Assembly: GCA_001953115.1 (NCBI GenBank) | Contig: LSSL01000214.1 | Location: 1-64,000, forward strand | Direction of reading: 5' to 3' | Source: Smittium mucronatum | Lineage: Eukaryota; Kickxellomycota; Harpellomycetes; Harpellales; Legeriomycetaceae | DNA length: 64,000 nt | Shown: positions 32,414 to 45,039 of the stretch, one piece after another | Position numbering within the stretch: the first letter of the stretch is position 1 | Layout of the letters: each line of letters opens with the position of its first letter | The notes under the pieces: generated by a model | Databases searched by the model: none | The model's input: only the letters and a program-made list of their open reading frames with translations | What the model was told of the DNA's origin: nothing | Made by a program: the position numbers and the translations under genes

Positions 32414-33809
32414 GATAAAAAGTCGACTAATGGAATTGAAATATCTAAAAATTCAATTACTCAATGCTCAGAGGCTGATTCCAGTACGAAATTTCTCAAA
32501 AATAATTCTAAAAAAATGGATTATTAAGCACTGGAGAGAAAAATACTCATATTTTTGATTTAGAAAAACCTTCTCTAAATATTAAAGGTATGGAAATCAA
32601 ACTATTAAATTCTCCAAAAAAATTAGGGGAAAAAATCAACTTCTAATGAGGGATCAAAAAAATCGTCGAAAATCTCTGAAAATATTCTCCCATACTAATG
32701 AGAAATAAAATGAGACAGAAATAAATACTAGGCGATTGGGAGAAATATTATCCTAAAATAAGACAAATTAAGATCTGTAAATGCACATTGGAGGGTATCA
32801 ATCATCAGAAAATAGGATTTTGGGCTATCTGAATCGAAAACCGATCATATAAAAATTAAAAAAGAAATTAATCAAATGATAGTGATACGCCTAGTGACTA
32901 TGATCTAACATATGAAAATTTTATTGAAGCAGCTAGAAGCTCTATACATAGCGATATCGCTGTTGACTAATTTATGGAACTATAAAGCTAGTTTTGAAGA
33001 AATGAAATATAAATTTCTTTCCGTTCTCAATGAAAGGCATATGATGCAATAAAATATAAATGAAACTAAATATCAATTAGAATATGAATAGAAAACATCA
33101 AAAATAGCAAAAACAAATATAAATAAAAAAAACAAACTAATGATATTTAATGTTAAATATATAAGTCTGAATAAAGTAAAAAATCACTACTTATATCAAA
33201 CAGACGTTAAATCTGAAATAAAAAATTTCAAAAAAATATAAAAAGAGTTTAAAAGTTTAGATATCAAGTCTATGTTACTAATTAGAGCCGATCAGTATAT
33301 AAAAAGTCAGAAATAATCAGCATTTAAAAATAATTAGGTGCAAAAATGATAATAGATATTTATAAAAAAATCAGAAAGAATACAAGAATAAAAAAAGTCC
33401 TTAATTATGGTAATTTTGCATTAAAAGAGATGAATTTTAATATTTTATTTAATAAATCTTTGAAAATGGAACCAAAATTTATTCTTGAAAAATAAAAATA
33501 TGGTATAATAATAATCCAAAAATCATTATTTATTAAATTATCTTACCACTGCAAGACACTCAGCTATTCTACCTTCAATCCTAAATACTAGATTAACAGA
33601 AAAGGGAATGAACCCCTGCTAGACGTAAAAATTAAATCTGGAGTAAAAATTTTCGAATCCGTAAATAAACCTAACTAAATGGTGAAATACTTGAAGGGTA
33701 AAAAATATTCAATTTTTTTTAAAATGATAATAGTTAATGCGCACATAACTTCATGAGGATCAGGAAAAGAAGAAACACGTAGGAAATTTATGCGTTATTA
33801 AAAAATAAA

Positions 33810-34000
33810 TCAAAAACTAATTTTTCCACAGTATTTTATGGCGATTTTCAAATGTTCACCGTTAAAATTCGTCAGTTCCTAAATAAATATGGGGTAAATT
33901 TTAACCATGCTCGATTATTCAATCCATTAGAATCGAGATGGAATAATAATACTATGAGCCGAGTAATAGATCATATATTTTAATACAGGCTTAAGTCAAG
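33810..34000 (+). pseudogene. Integrase-core-like remnant
   Basis: A frame near 33835-33975 reads GDFQMFTVKIRQFLNKYG, NFNHARLFNPLESRW and NTMSRVIDHIF. This follows the pattern of the retroviral-type integrase core from the second Asp (DNGxxF..., FL..YGI.H...S.YNP...G..ER.NR.I). The catalytic residues are not preserved. The similarity is by pattern only. Confidence 0.4.
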
Positions 34001-35299
34001 ACCAAACTGATACAACACATTAAAATAGTTCAATTTTTCTGAAAATTTTCCTATTACTGAAAAGTGCGATATAGACACCATGTTCAATGAATAAAAATAA
34101 GAAAAATCAAATTGAAAAAATATAATATGTCAAGGATTAATTAGGTTCAAACAACTGATTAGATTTATCATAAACCAAAAGTATAAACATCAATCAATGT
34201 TATAAAGAACTGATTGATAAAATATGGGATGGGTCTGACCGTTTAGTTTCTATAACTGATCCCGCTGGTCTCCAATCAAAAATTTATAAATTTTTATAAC
34301 AAAACTATCAAAAAAATTTAAAAAAAGCATAAATTTTTATCGAATTATAAGATCCTTTTTGAAGCGTATAAACAGGAAAATAATGATTCTGAAATTTCAA
34401 AAAAAAATTGTAAATTTTTTTATTTATAAAAACCGTTTAAGCTTAGATAGTACCTAGACGCAAATGAACCAAAAAAACGCAAAAATTCGTTAAATACTCA
34501 ATCTTGAAAATCTAAAACAGCACCCTTTCGGGTCCTATAATTTAATTATTAAATAATTAAGTAAAAAATAGTTTGTAATAAAATTTTTCGAAAATCACTT
34601 CAAAAATCTTTATATTAATATAACAAGGAACAATAGAACTATTGATATGTGAGAAAAGATGTTGAATTATTACATCTAATTCTTCCTATAATTTGACTAA
34701 CCAATAAAGTGGCCTGAAAAACAGCAAAACTAAAAGATATCCATAAAAGTAAAGTTTTTGGGACCAATTGAATCCCCAATAAAGTATGGAGACTGGTAAA
34801 ATCAGAAAATTTACAGACTTCAAAAATTTTCAAGGTAGTTTTCAAATTTTTCAAAATTATTTAGAGCATCAGGGACATTCCTGAAATACTGTGTACGTCA
34901 TCCTGTCACCCGTAAAAAAAAAAGGAATGTTAGCGACCCAAAAAAATATAACTGAATTCCACTTATTCCAAATTTTATAAAAAAAACCGAAGAAAGTTCT
35001 ATAAAATAAACTTCTAGCTATCTGCTATAAATAAAAATTAATATAGATAGATAAAATAGGGTTTAGGACCATCAAGGAACATGTCACCAAAGTCAAAACG
35101 GCATAATAATTTATAAAAAATAGAAAAATAGTGGGGTAGAGGCTTGGATGGGCTTTGCATATTTTCCCAAAGCAAATAAACTGGTCCCGAATATCGAATT
35201 ATTATATAATGTCAGGATTATTGAGAATAGGTGGTAAAATTTTAATAGAAATAAAATGACTGTATGAATAACCTAAATTTGCGGTAAGAATAAGTGATG

Positions 35300-35570
35300 A
35301 AATTTGAAATGAATTCGACTACAAGTGTGTTTTTCGAAAAGAGTGGCCAGCTTCACCTGTTTTATTTTATTTTTTATAAAAGAAATATTTAGGGGTATAA
35401 ACGGCTATATTTATCTTCTATGGAGAAGTCAATACCTGTACTTTTATGTGCCGACGATTCGGCGGAAAATTTATAATCCTCCTGAATCCCTCCAAAATTT
35501 TTATAAGTATTACTTCTAATTGATCAAAAATAGTTAAAATGAAAATAAATGTACAAAAAGTGTGGGATTC
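35300..35570 (+). pseudogene. Reverse-transcriptase remnant, LINE-like
   Basis: One frame gives KSGQLHLFYFIFYK followed by IPVLLCADDSAEN. A second frame continues PPESLQNFYKYYF. A third then gives KINVQKVW. The order resembles the RQG...LF..Y, ...YADD... and LQ...LKIN..K blocks of non-LTR RT. Two frameshifts and stops are needed, so the call rests on the ADD box and its context. Confidence 0.45.
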
Positions 35571-37769
35571 TCATAATCTGTTCAAAAAATAAATTAATTT
35601 TTCACTTTCAAAGATAATTTATTAGAAATTCTCCAAAAATATGAATAGCTTGGCTAAATATTTAATTATTTTTGGTCCTCATCGGTATAAATAAAAATAA
35701 TATATAATGCTATTTTTTTTTGTATAGATTTATATCGAGAACCAATATACCCACCTCAAATAAAATAAAATTCACAAACTATTTTTTGAGGGATATTGGT
35801 TGTCACTGCTCTGAATTTTTCTATATTAATAGATTCAAAACCAGAAAAATGCTAAGAGTGATCGATAAATAATACAAATAACTGATAAAGTAGGTAAATC
35901 TACACCTATGGCAAGACTTATGATTGAAACTTGTATAAAATAGGGTTTTTTGTAACCAGCGTATCACGTGAGCTCTCGCTTCATAAACGAAAAAATTACA
36001 AAAAATCTGGATAAAAAACTTGACCTATAGCTCAAATTGATCCCTAATGAGTACATTGGTGATGGATATATTTAAATGGCTGAAAAAACATTGAAAAGAT
36101 GCAAAATATTTAAACCGAAAAATCATTGTCAGATCGAAAAGTTTAAAAATAAAATATTTATATCAAAATGTGAGGCCTGAATCGATGAGTAAAAAAAATT
36201 TTGAAATCGGATAAAAGTTTAGGTCATGATTTATAAATGGAAAATATATTAAGTATAGTGATGAATGTTATAATAGAACAATTTTTTACCATTCAGTACC
36301 TTAAAAATGTCAAAACCATCGATAGAAAATATAAATTATTTTCTCGTATGCGCAAAAAAATACTGAAGAGAAAATATAGTGCATGTTTTCGGTTTGTAAA
36401 AAATGGTATAATTTCAGCAAGAAAAAAATCAACAGATTTTTCCTTCAAAATATTAATTTCTGAGGAAAATTTTGATAATTTTTTCTATATACGTCCATTT
36501 GGGGCAGAATAAAAAAATTTATTGAATTTTAGGGTTTGAAAAATGATTTCTGCCTCATTTTGATGAATACAACATGATAATTGAACTATTAACAGTCACG
36601 TTTTTAGATTTAATTCTTTTTACTGATATATTCATATGATGTTATTTATATTCAATCTGCGTATCAAGCCAATATTCAGAGATTACCTTGATGATAAAGC
36701 GATAGAAAAATATATTATACTGAGTTTTTTCATATTTTTTTAAACCTAATTTAAAATCCATTTATTATTTCTCTATATATTTTTATGTGAAGTTTCGAGA
36801 TAAAAAAAAGTCCTAATGATGTCTATCTCATAAAGAAGCATTTTGATTTGATTTTCTAATATTTTATAAAAAATTACTTGATAAATTTCCAGCATATATA
36901 CTGTTTTTAAAATATATAGATATAATAATTTTAGAAGAATATCATTATTTTATAAATAAAATCAATTTTATTTGAATATATATTTAATTAATGACAATTT
37001 TAAATCTAATCTTAAGCATATTTATTTGTAAATGATTTGCTCCTAATTTTTAAGTAATTTTCATATTTTATGAATTAAGAATTTATTTATTTACATTTTG
37101 ATTTGATGGGGGTCTATTTTTAATTTCTAGAATTTACTTAGTAGATTTAAAAAATATTTAATTCGAAAATATTATTTTTCATAGAAATTACAGTATATTT
37201 TCAAAATTAATTGGATCTCCATTTAATATCTTAATTATTTACTTTTACTGAATATAATTTTATTTATACAAAAAATATTTAATTTAAATGGCGTTTACCC
37301 TAATCAATTAATTATCAGTTTTAAACTAATAAACTCCGAATTAAACTATATCATATATTGTTTGATATACCAGAAGTTTTACTAGCAGGAGTTGCAAATT
37401 CCCTTTTATGGATACAGTGGAATTATTGTAGAAATTATTTCTATTTTTTATGAGTATTTTTTAGAAAATATGGAAATATTTTGATTGTATTGAATTAAAA
37501 AAAAATTCGCTTAAATAAAAATGACTGATAAAAATCTAATTCGCATTAGGGTCTATGTAAAAGTTACTGAATATTTAGTGGTGAGTCGAGATATAATATC
37601 TTTTAAATTCGCTTGTTATTAACTGAAATTGGTTCTATAAGTCCTAAAATAAAATAATAATAATTCAGAATCAGTTTGATTAGCTAAACAGAATGGATAC
37701 AAAAATTGAGTCTGGATCTTGAAAATGAAGAGCTAGAGCACCTAATAAATACAACTTGCAATTACGTCT

Positions 37770-39950
37770 TTTCAAATAAAATCCGAATTCTCGTCAGGTA
37801 AAATTATCTATTTATTTGATACATTAATATATGATTTAAAGAATTCGGAGAGTTAGATTATCTATGACTGGCAGATGAATCCTGGAGCGGATGATATCAT
37901 GACTTACAGGTACGGAATTTCAGATATGTAGATATTGTATTTTTTTGAGTTTCTAATTTGGATTTGATGGCGTTATAATTTTAAAAAAATTGAAAACTTC
38001 ACTGTTATTGACAATATAAGTATCATTATAATGTTTTAAGAAATAAATTAAAATACAATTTACTTAGATATTTTTGTAATTTTTGCGACATAAGGGTAGA
38101 TTAAATTTGGTTTCGTGGCCTTACTACCTCTCCTACACATCATATTTGAAACCTTAATCATATTTTGTTGTTTTTAACTTCATTTAATACGATAATTTCT
38201 TTTTTTTAGAATTCGCTGAAATGGTTTCTAAGTTATGTCGATAAAAAAATTTAATTTGTAAAATTTGAGATAAATAAAAAAAATTCATAGTCTATTTTTG
38301 GTGACGGGGAGTTAGAAATGACGGATTACCATGATCTTCAATCTAATACAGATAGTATATAACCTTCTATTCTTTAATTTATTCTTTATTTTGAATTTTA
38401 TTTTAATTAAACGTATTTTAGACAGTTAGGAAAATATGAATAAATTTAACTATTAGCCCCAGAATAATAATAGACAGGAATATGATGGTTTGTGCGTTTT
38501 AAACCCCTGAGTTTTGCACTCAATTTATTAACCATATACATTCAAGTTTTTTTTTTCTCTAAATATAGCAACTATTTGAGTTTACTTTAATACAGCTTTT
38601 AAAGTAAACAAAATAAAAAATTTAAAGCTAACTATTTGCCCTAATATGCAAATATTAAATATAAACACTGAAAATAAATCACATCTTTGTTAATTATTTA
38701 TTATTGAAGCATTTTAATAATTTTATACATTAAAGATTAAAATTAGGCTCTTTGAGCAAGGTAAATTGGTGTTAATGTTTTTGGATTTCGACTAGATTTT
38801 TCAAAAATAAATGAAGTCCTTATTTCTGGTTTATGATTTCATTTTAATATCACTAAAAATACTCCATTTTTATTTTAATTGATATTCTAAATTTAAAAAA
38901 ACAATTGGGCGTATAACATCTGAAAATTTTAATTTTAATTATAATATTATTTCTATTTTTGGTATACATGTTCTTATTTAGGGTTTAATAAATTTTGATT
39001 ATTCCAATAAATTTTAGTTACTAATCTTGGCCTATAATACTTGTAGGAAAAAAGCTTCTGGTATATCAAAAAATCTCCCATTTATCAGCGTATGGTGTTC
39101 TATAAAATTTTTTATTTATTTGGGTTTGTTTAGAATTTGATCAAATTATATATATTTTTTTTTTCTTGGAATTTTTAGTTTCATAACCTAATTATTTTAA
39201 TGTTATTTTAAGATTTTTTTCAAATTCTCAACTTTTTTTTTTAGTAATTGTTTCGATTATTTTTTTTTAATTCATGTGCATATTATTTGGGCTTTTTTCA
39301 ATGGTATTAAAACTTATATTCACATTTATCTTATTTGTTAGCTACTAAATTTTTAAAAAAAAATTCGTTTTTAATTTAATAATTCTAAAAGAAAATTTAT
39401 TATTTTTTCATTTTTTAGCCCAATTCTATCAAGTATTTTTACCTATGATTTTTAGACTCGTCTTATTGATTTTTATTTATCGCTAATATTCCTAAATGGG
39501 CCTATTAATCACTATATTTCGATTAAACTTTTTCATGATTTTATGGAATATCATTTAATTTAATTAGAATCTTTCAGAATTTTTCAATTTAACTCTTAAA
39601 TGTTCTCATATATAATTTTTATTCTTTATTACCATATATATTCTTAAAAAAATAACTATTAAATGATTTAAGTTCATTTTTTAAGCTTTACCTAATAGTT
39701 TAATATTAATTAAAAATCCTTTAAATTATTCAGTTTCCAAGATCATAAAATTTTAAAAAAATTTAACATTTGGAGCCCAGCTCTTGAATTATAGATAAAA
39801 ATAAAAAATGAATTCCGTTTTTTATACCTCAAATCTTCTATTATCAAATATGTCGAAATATAATAAAAAATCACTGCTAAATTTTCTCTCCAACCTTATT
39901 GTAACAAAAATTATCTATGTGTGTGAAATATAATTAATTTTTCCCCTCTA
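37770..39950 (+). repeat. Ancient unidentified repeat, copy 1
   Basis: A series of collinear matches to 60655-62650 in the same orientation. Examples are CGAATTCTC.TCAGGTAAAA (37782 vs 60670), TATTTTTGGTGA near 38293 vs 61171, TTTTAAA.CCC.GAGT near 38500 vs 61380, and TTCAAAAATAAAT near 38798 vs 61791. Divergence is high, with many small indels. No coding capacity is visible, so the repeat type is unknown. Confidence 0.6.
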
Positions 39951-42900
39951 AATTCATAACACTCGTTTTTGTGGGTAATTTTTAATAATATTCATTTTAC
40001 CTGTTCTGCGAGGCGAAATATTTTCCAAAACATTTTTTAGCTTAGCGGGATCACAAAATTAAATCTTTTTAATCTCGAAAAAAATAAAAAAACAAATTAT
40101 AGTTCTTTATTGGAAGCTGAAGCATTGTCAATTTTATTTTTGGATCCAGAATTCTTGTAAAACTCGAACTCTCCTCCGATTTCTTTTCTTTTCTTCTTTT
40201 CGAATGATTTTTAAATATTAAAAAAATCTTCATAATTAAGTCTGAAGAATTTCGCTCAATGTTTAAATACATCAATCTAAAATCTTCAGAATCTTTATTT
40301 AAGGCGAAAATTTAAAAACAGAATTATATAATGGCTTAAAGAAAAAATTGATAAGATCAAAAAAACATTGTATAAATTTCTCCGCAATCATTTTTTCTGA
40401 TTAAATATGGGAATAATTAAATCGGATTCGATAAATTACTGTCAAAACTAACCTAATTGATTATAAATAGAGTTTACACTATTTTTTACTCAATTTCGTT
40501 ACCAAATTTACGAGTCAAAATGGTGTTTAAATACCCAAATACTACCGTCCTTAGTTAAAATAATTACATTCTCAGGAGAAATTTTTTTAAGTTGTATGAA
40601 GACGCCTCAAGCAACTTCTATTATAATATTAATGCAATTTAAATCCATTTTAAAATCTCAAAAACCACTTTCACTACTTTCCTTATGTTTTTAACCTAGA
40701 AATACAGTCTAGAATTGTAGTTTCATAGAGATTCATTAGATATTAGAAATTTTGTGTGTTTAATAATTTACCTCCTTTAAAAAACATAGTCTATTACTAA
40801 TTTTCAAAAAATCTGAAAGACTGAGAGGTTTCTGTAAGCAGTTATTAGTGATCAAACGAGAAAAAACTCAACCTTAGACATAATGGAAATTGCTCTACAT
40901 CTCAAAACTTTTGTTTTAAAAAATCTATCTACATATGGATGATGTCCCAAAAATTAATAAGAAGAAGGTGCTGCCTTTTAAAGAAATATCAATTTTTTAA
41001 TTTTTTTATAAGTAATTTGCTTTAGATTTATCTTCCAATTATTATGTTATCCTTTATGATAAATCTTCGCTATATCTGTTTTTTATTGATTTGATAGCTG
41101 GGTTCTTGGTTGTTAAAATGAAGGACAATAAAAATCTTGAAGAAAATGAAAGTGTGAGAGCTAAAAAAAATAATTTATCTGTAAAGAAAATAAATTTTAT
41201 GAAGATATTGATACTGTTTAGTTACAAACCCCAGAGACAATTTTATTTCGCTTAATAAATATTCTGATTAAGAAGCCTCTTTAAAATTACGGGAAAATCT
41301 AGAAAAGAATTATATTCTAACAGGAATATTTGGGGCTATAATACAAATGAGAAAGAAAAATAAAGCATCTTTGGGGTGTAGAAATTATTTGTAAAAAAAA
41401 AATAATCAAGATAATGGTTTTTAAAAGTAAATAAACCTAGGTTGGTAATGAAATTAAGAAATAAACCGAACGGCCATTATTTTTACTGAACTTGCACAAT
41501 AAGATGGTGGATATTAAACGGGGGGATAATCTCCTTATAATCTATAATGAAAAGAGATTTCCTTACGATAATAGAAGCCAAATGTGAGTTCAAAGTCCTC
41601 TTCTCTAGATTGTGACGAGCCATCATTGAAATCCGTGGATAATTCAGCACATTTAAGATCATATTATCTCAAGTTTAAAAGCATGGCGTTAAAATAAAAT
41701 AAAATAGTATATTATAATTTTTGATGATTATTTTGTGATTTTTTGTAAAACTAAAGAGATAACCTCCCCCCCTCCCCATTCTCGCATGAATACTGAAATA
41801 AAAAGTTTTGATGAAGAATGTTAAAATATTTTAAAATATTTTTGGGATGTGGTATGCTATATTGGAGTAGGAATATTCTTATCTAGCATAAATAATTTTT
41901 AGATTTTATTCCTTAATATAGGAATATTTAAAAATATTGTAGCATTATAGATTATTTATATGCATTTTAATTTCTAATGAAACATGTGGGCAAATATAAG
42001 ACGCTATTGTGACAGTTTTAAGCTGATCAGGGCATTCATCAGTAAACAAGGTGTCTTAATTTTCCCCATCACAAACCATATTGATTTATTTTCATTTTCT
42101 AGGTATTTTTTTTTATAAATTTTAGGAGGAAAATTTATCTGCTGATTTCAATTTAAAACTTGTTTTAATTTCTCCAGATTGAATTGGTAATTTTTAAACC
42201 AACTTGTCAAAATTTTGGTTTATTTTCCTTATCTAAAAGCATATTTTATTTAGAGTTCCGAATAATTATACAAAATTTAATTTTTATAGGACCAATTTGA
42301 AAATAATTTTGAGTATTAGAACCATTATTAAGTTATTTCACTTTTTTTGCTGATATTAGGGTGTTTGTTCTTAGAGCTTATTATATCAACACAGTCTAGA
42401 TTTAGTTTTTTGTTGGAAATATTACGAGTTTTTTTCTTATTTTTTTATATCTTCGAAAGAGAAGAAATAATATTGTCCCTTATTAATTTTTATCCGGTTT
42501 TAAAAAAGCTTTCCGATAAAAAGAGGGAGGGTGTATAAGGTAAAAATATCTTTATATTAAATAATTAAAAGAACCAAATAGACATATGATTACCTAAAAA
42601 GACATCAAATTTACTAAAACAGCAGATAAATCAATCATGTTATAAAAATTCCGTACTATATTAAATTTTCACGTTGATAAAATAAATAAGGGTCTATTAA
42701 TAGTGTGCGTAAAAATCCAGAGATGATTATACATAAAAAAGACTGGATTTCCAATATTTATTTATTATCTATCTGATTTTTTTATGAATTTTAAATCCAA
42801 ATAAAGATAAAATTCGGCAATCTGAATGAAAAAAATGCATTTTTTTCTTGAAAATCAGACTCAATCCAGTAATCTGGAAAAAAATTGTAATAACACATCT

Positions 42901-44018
42901 TTTTCGATCGATAATAAACCTCAAAAAAAGCTAATTAAACCTCAAGCAAATTCCATTTCATTGGTCTATAAAAATGTTTTATATAAATTAACTTCCAATA
43001 GCGAATAACCTAACAACTCTGAAGCTTTTAATTTTAAAAATAAACACTCTAAAGTTTTATATTTTTTTAAAAAATACACATAATCTCCTATTTATAATCA
43101 TGAAAACATCCTAATCAATGAGCCTATTTAGAGTTAGTATTTGTTAATTTAAAATTATAAAAAAGTTCAACTACGATCTTATACCAAAGTTAGAAAAAAT
43201 CCTAATTAAATTTAATAAGCTATTTCTAAAAATTCTTGAAGTTAATTTAAAACAATTGTAATATTTTTATAATAATTCATAAAATAAACATATCAAAAAA
43301 ATGAGTTTAAAAAAGCTATAATTTTCCATTCAGACTGTGACTTTTTTTATCTTTTAACTTACATTTAAATGATGATTTTTTCCTTAAAATTCTTTAAAAT
43401 AAGCATAAATTTTGAATCACAACTACTTCATTCCAAGAAATACGTATATATATTATATTTTAATTTGCAATGAAGTTTCATAGAGGATGTAGGCTATTTC
43501 AAAAATAAAAATAAGTAATTAAATATCACTTTCCTATATTATTTAATTATATAATATTTTTTTATGTATTTAAAATGTTTTACAGAGGCAAAATTCGCTT
43601 AATAAAAAATAATTTTTTTTACTAAAAAGAAAAAGAAAATTTTTAAAATCCGGATTTTTTTTGGATTATTGGGTTTATGATTAGTAAGCGTTCGAACTAA
43701 AATATTTTCTTATTACTGAGTTTTAATTTTGATTTGAAATATAATAATAAAAAAAGAGGAAATTACTCTTTTTTTATTTCCGTTTCTTGAGAGGTATTAA
43801 TTTAAGTTTTGTTTATTTTTTATAAAAGTTAAAAGATATGGTATACTGAAATAATAAAACAAATTATAATTATATTGAGTATATAATGGATAGAAATATT
43901 AATTAGGCTATTGAGAGATTCTTTTCAACTCAACTCCTTTTTTAAAACGTAAGTTATTCACCATAATAAAATTTATCAATATTAAGCCAGTAAATATATA
44001 TATAAATACAGGTATCCC
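39951..44018. other. AT-rich desert, no gene
   Basis: Homopolymer-rich, with isolated short frames (for example 40069-40275, 42347-42538, 42826-43008) that look like chance translation: F, I, K, L and N dominate and nothing conserved is seen. A C-rich patch lies at 41766-41779. Confidence 0.55.
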
Positions 44019-45039
44019 TCGATTTACGCGATTATTTTCCGGAAAAAAAACTTGCATAAAATAAAATCCGCATAAAATGAATTCATAATTATGTACTATT
44101 CACAGTCTATTCTAAAAAAAATTGGGGGATTAAATTCGCGAATAATTATTAACCTTTTGTATCTTTCATGGGTGTTATATTAAAAAAGTGATAAAATATC
44201 GCGTATAAAGATATTATTGACAAAAAATTTAAAAAAATAAAGATGTGAATATGCTCAATTTATAAAAAAATATCCTGTATACACTTCTCAATTTATACCA
44301 AATATTTTCATTATATTTTTTAGGTTATATAATGTTAAATACGATATAGAATTGAAAATAAGCGATCTAATCTAAATTATATAAACCTTTCTGTATGAAA
44401 AAGTTTATTAGACTTATTTAGAAAGTCTAAAAAATATACTAATGCCAATTCAGTACAGCCTTCCAAAAAAATATTTCAATATAAAAGTCACAAGATTAAA
44501 TTTCTAATGATCTATATTAGATATTAGATACTCTTTTCAGAGACAATAAAATGATATTAATTAATATAAAAAGAGCTAAATATTGTTTTATATGTATTAT
44601 ACTTTTTCAGCTTGGTTGATGTAATTTTTTACGTGGATAATAGGTCGTTTACTCAACCCAGCACTACCATTTAAAAAGATTTATATGCAAACAGAATATA
44701 TTATCTTTTTTGATAGCCTCATTCAAATAACATACAACCTACCATAACTTTAATTAAATTATATAGGAAACACCCTTATATATTGCTTATCATCAATTTA
44801 AAATTTAAAAACCAGCAGTTTCATATCGAATTCTCGTTAATACTTATTTAGAAAAGTCTATAAATTAATCTCATTTCAATTGGATAAATTAAATCAAGAA
44901 AGAGTTTATATGCAATTATATTGATTAATTAGTTTGGCGAAAAATGAGAGCTCGCATAAAAAAAACGAAAGAAACTTTTCCACTTCGCGAAAAATCGAAA
45001 TTCGCATAAAAAAGAAACTCATAAAACGAGGGATATCTG
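44019..45039. mobile_element. pogo/Tigger-like inverted-repeat element (non-autonomous)
   Basis: The left end is CAGGTATCCCTCGATTTACG and the right end, reverse complemented, is CAGATATCCCTCGTTTTATG. Both are close to the CAG...ACCTCGTTTTA ends of Tigger/pogo elements of the Tc1/mariner superfamily. Similarity of the ends runs on for about 80 bp, with several TTTTATGCGA-type subrepeats near the right end. TA precedes the left end and TG follows the right, so the TA target duplication is damaged or absent. The ~1 kb interior has no transposase frame. Confidence 0.65.

Noticed and set aside
36237..36512. Plus-strand frame of 91 codons.
   Set aside because: Low-complexity K/I/F/N composition, no recognisable domain; chance is the simplest explanation.
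41766..41779. C-rich patch as a second G-quadruplex.
   Set aside because: Only two long G runs are present, too few for an intramolecular quadruplex.
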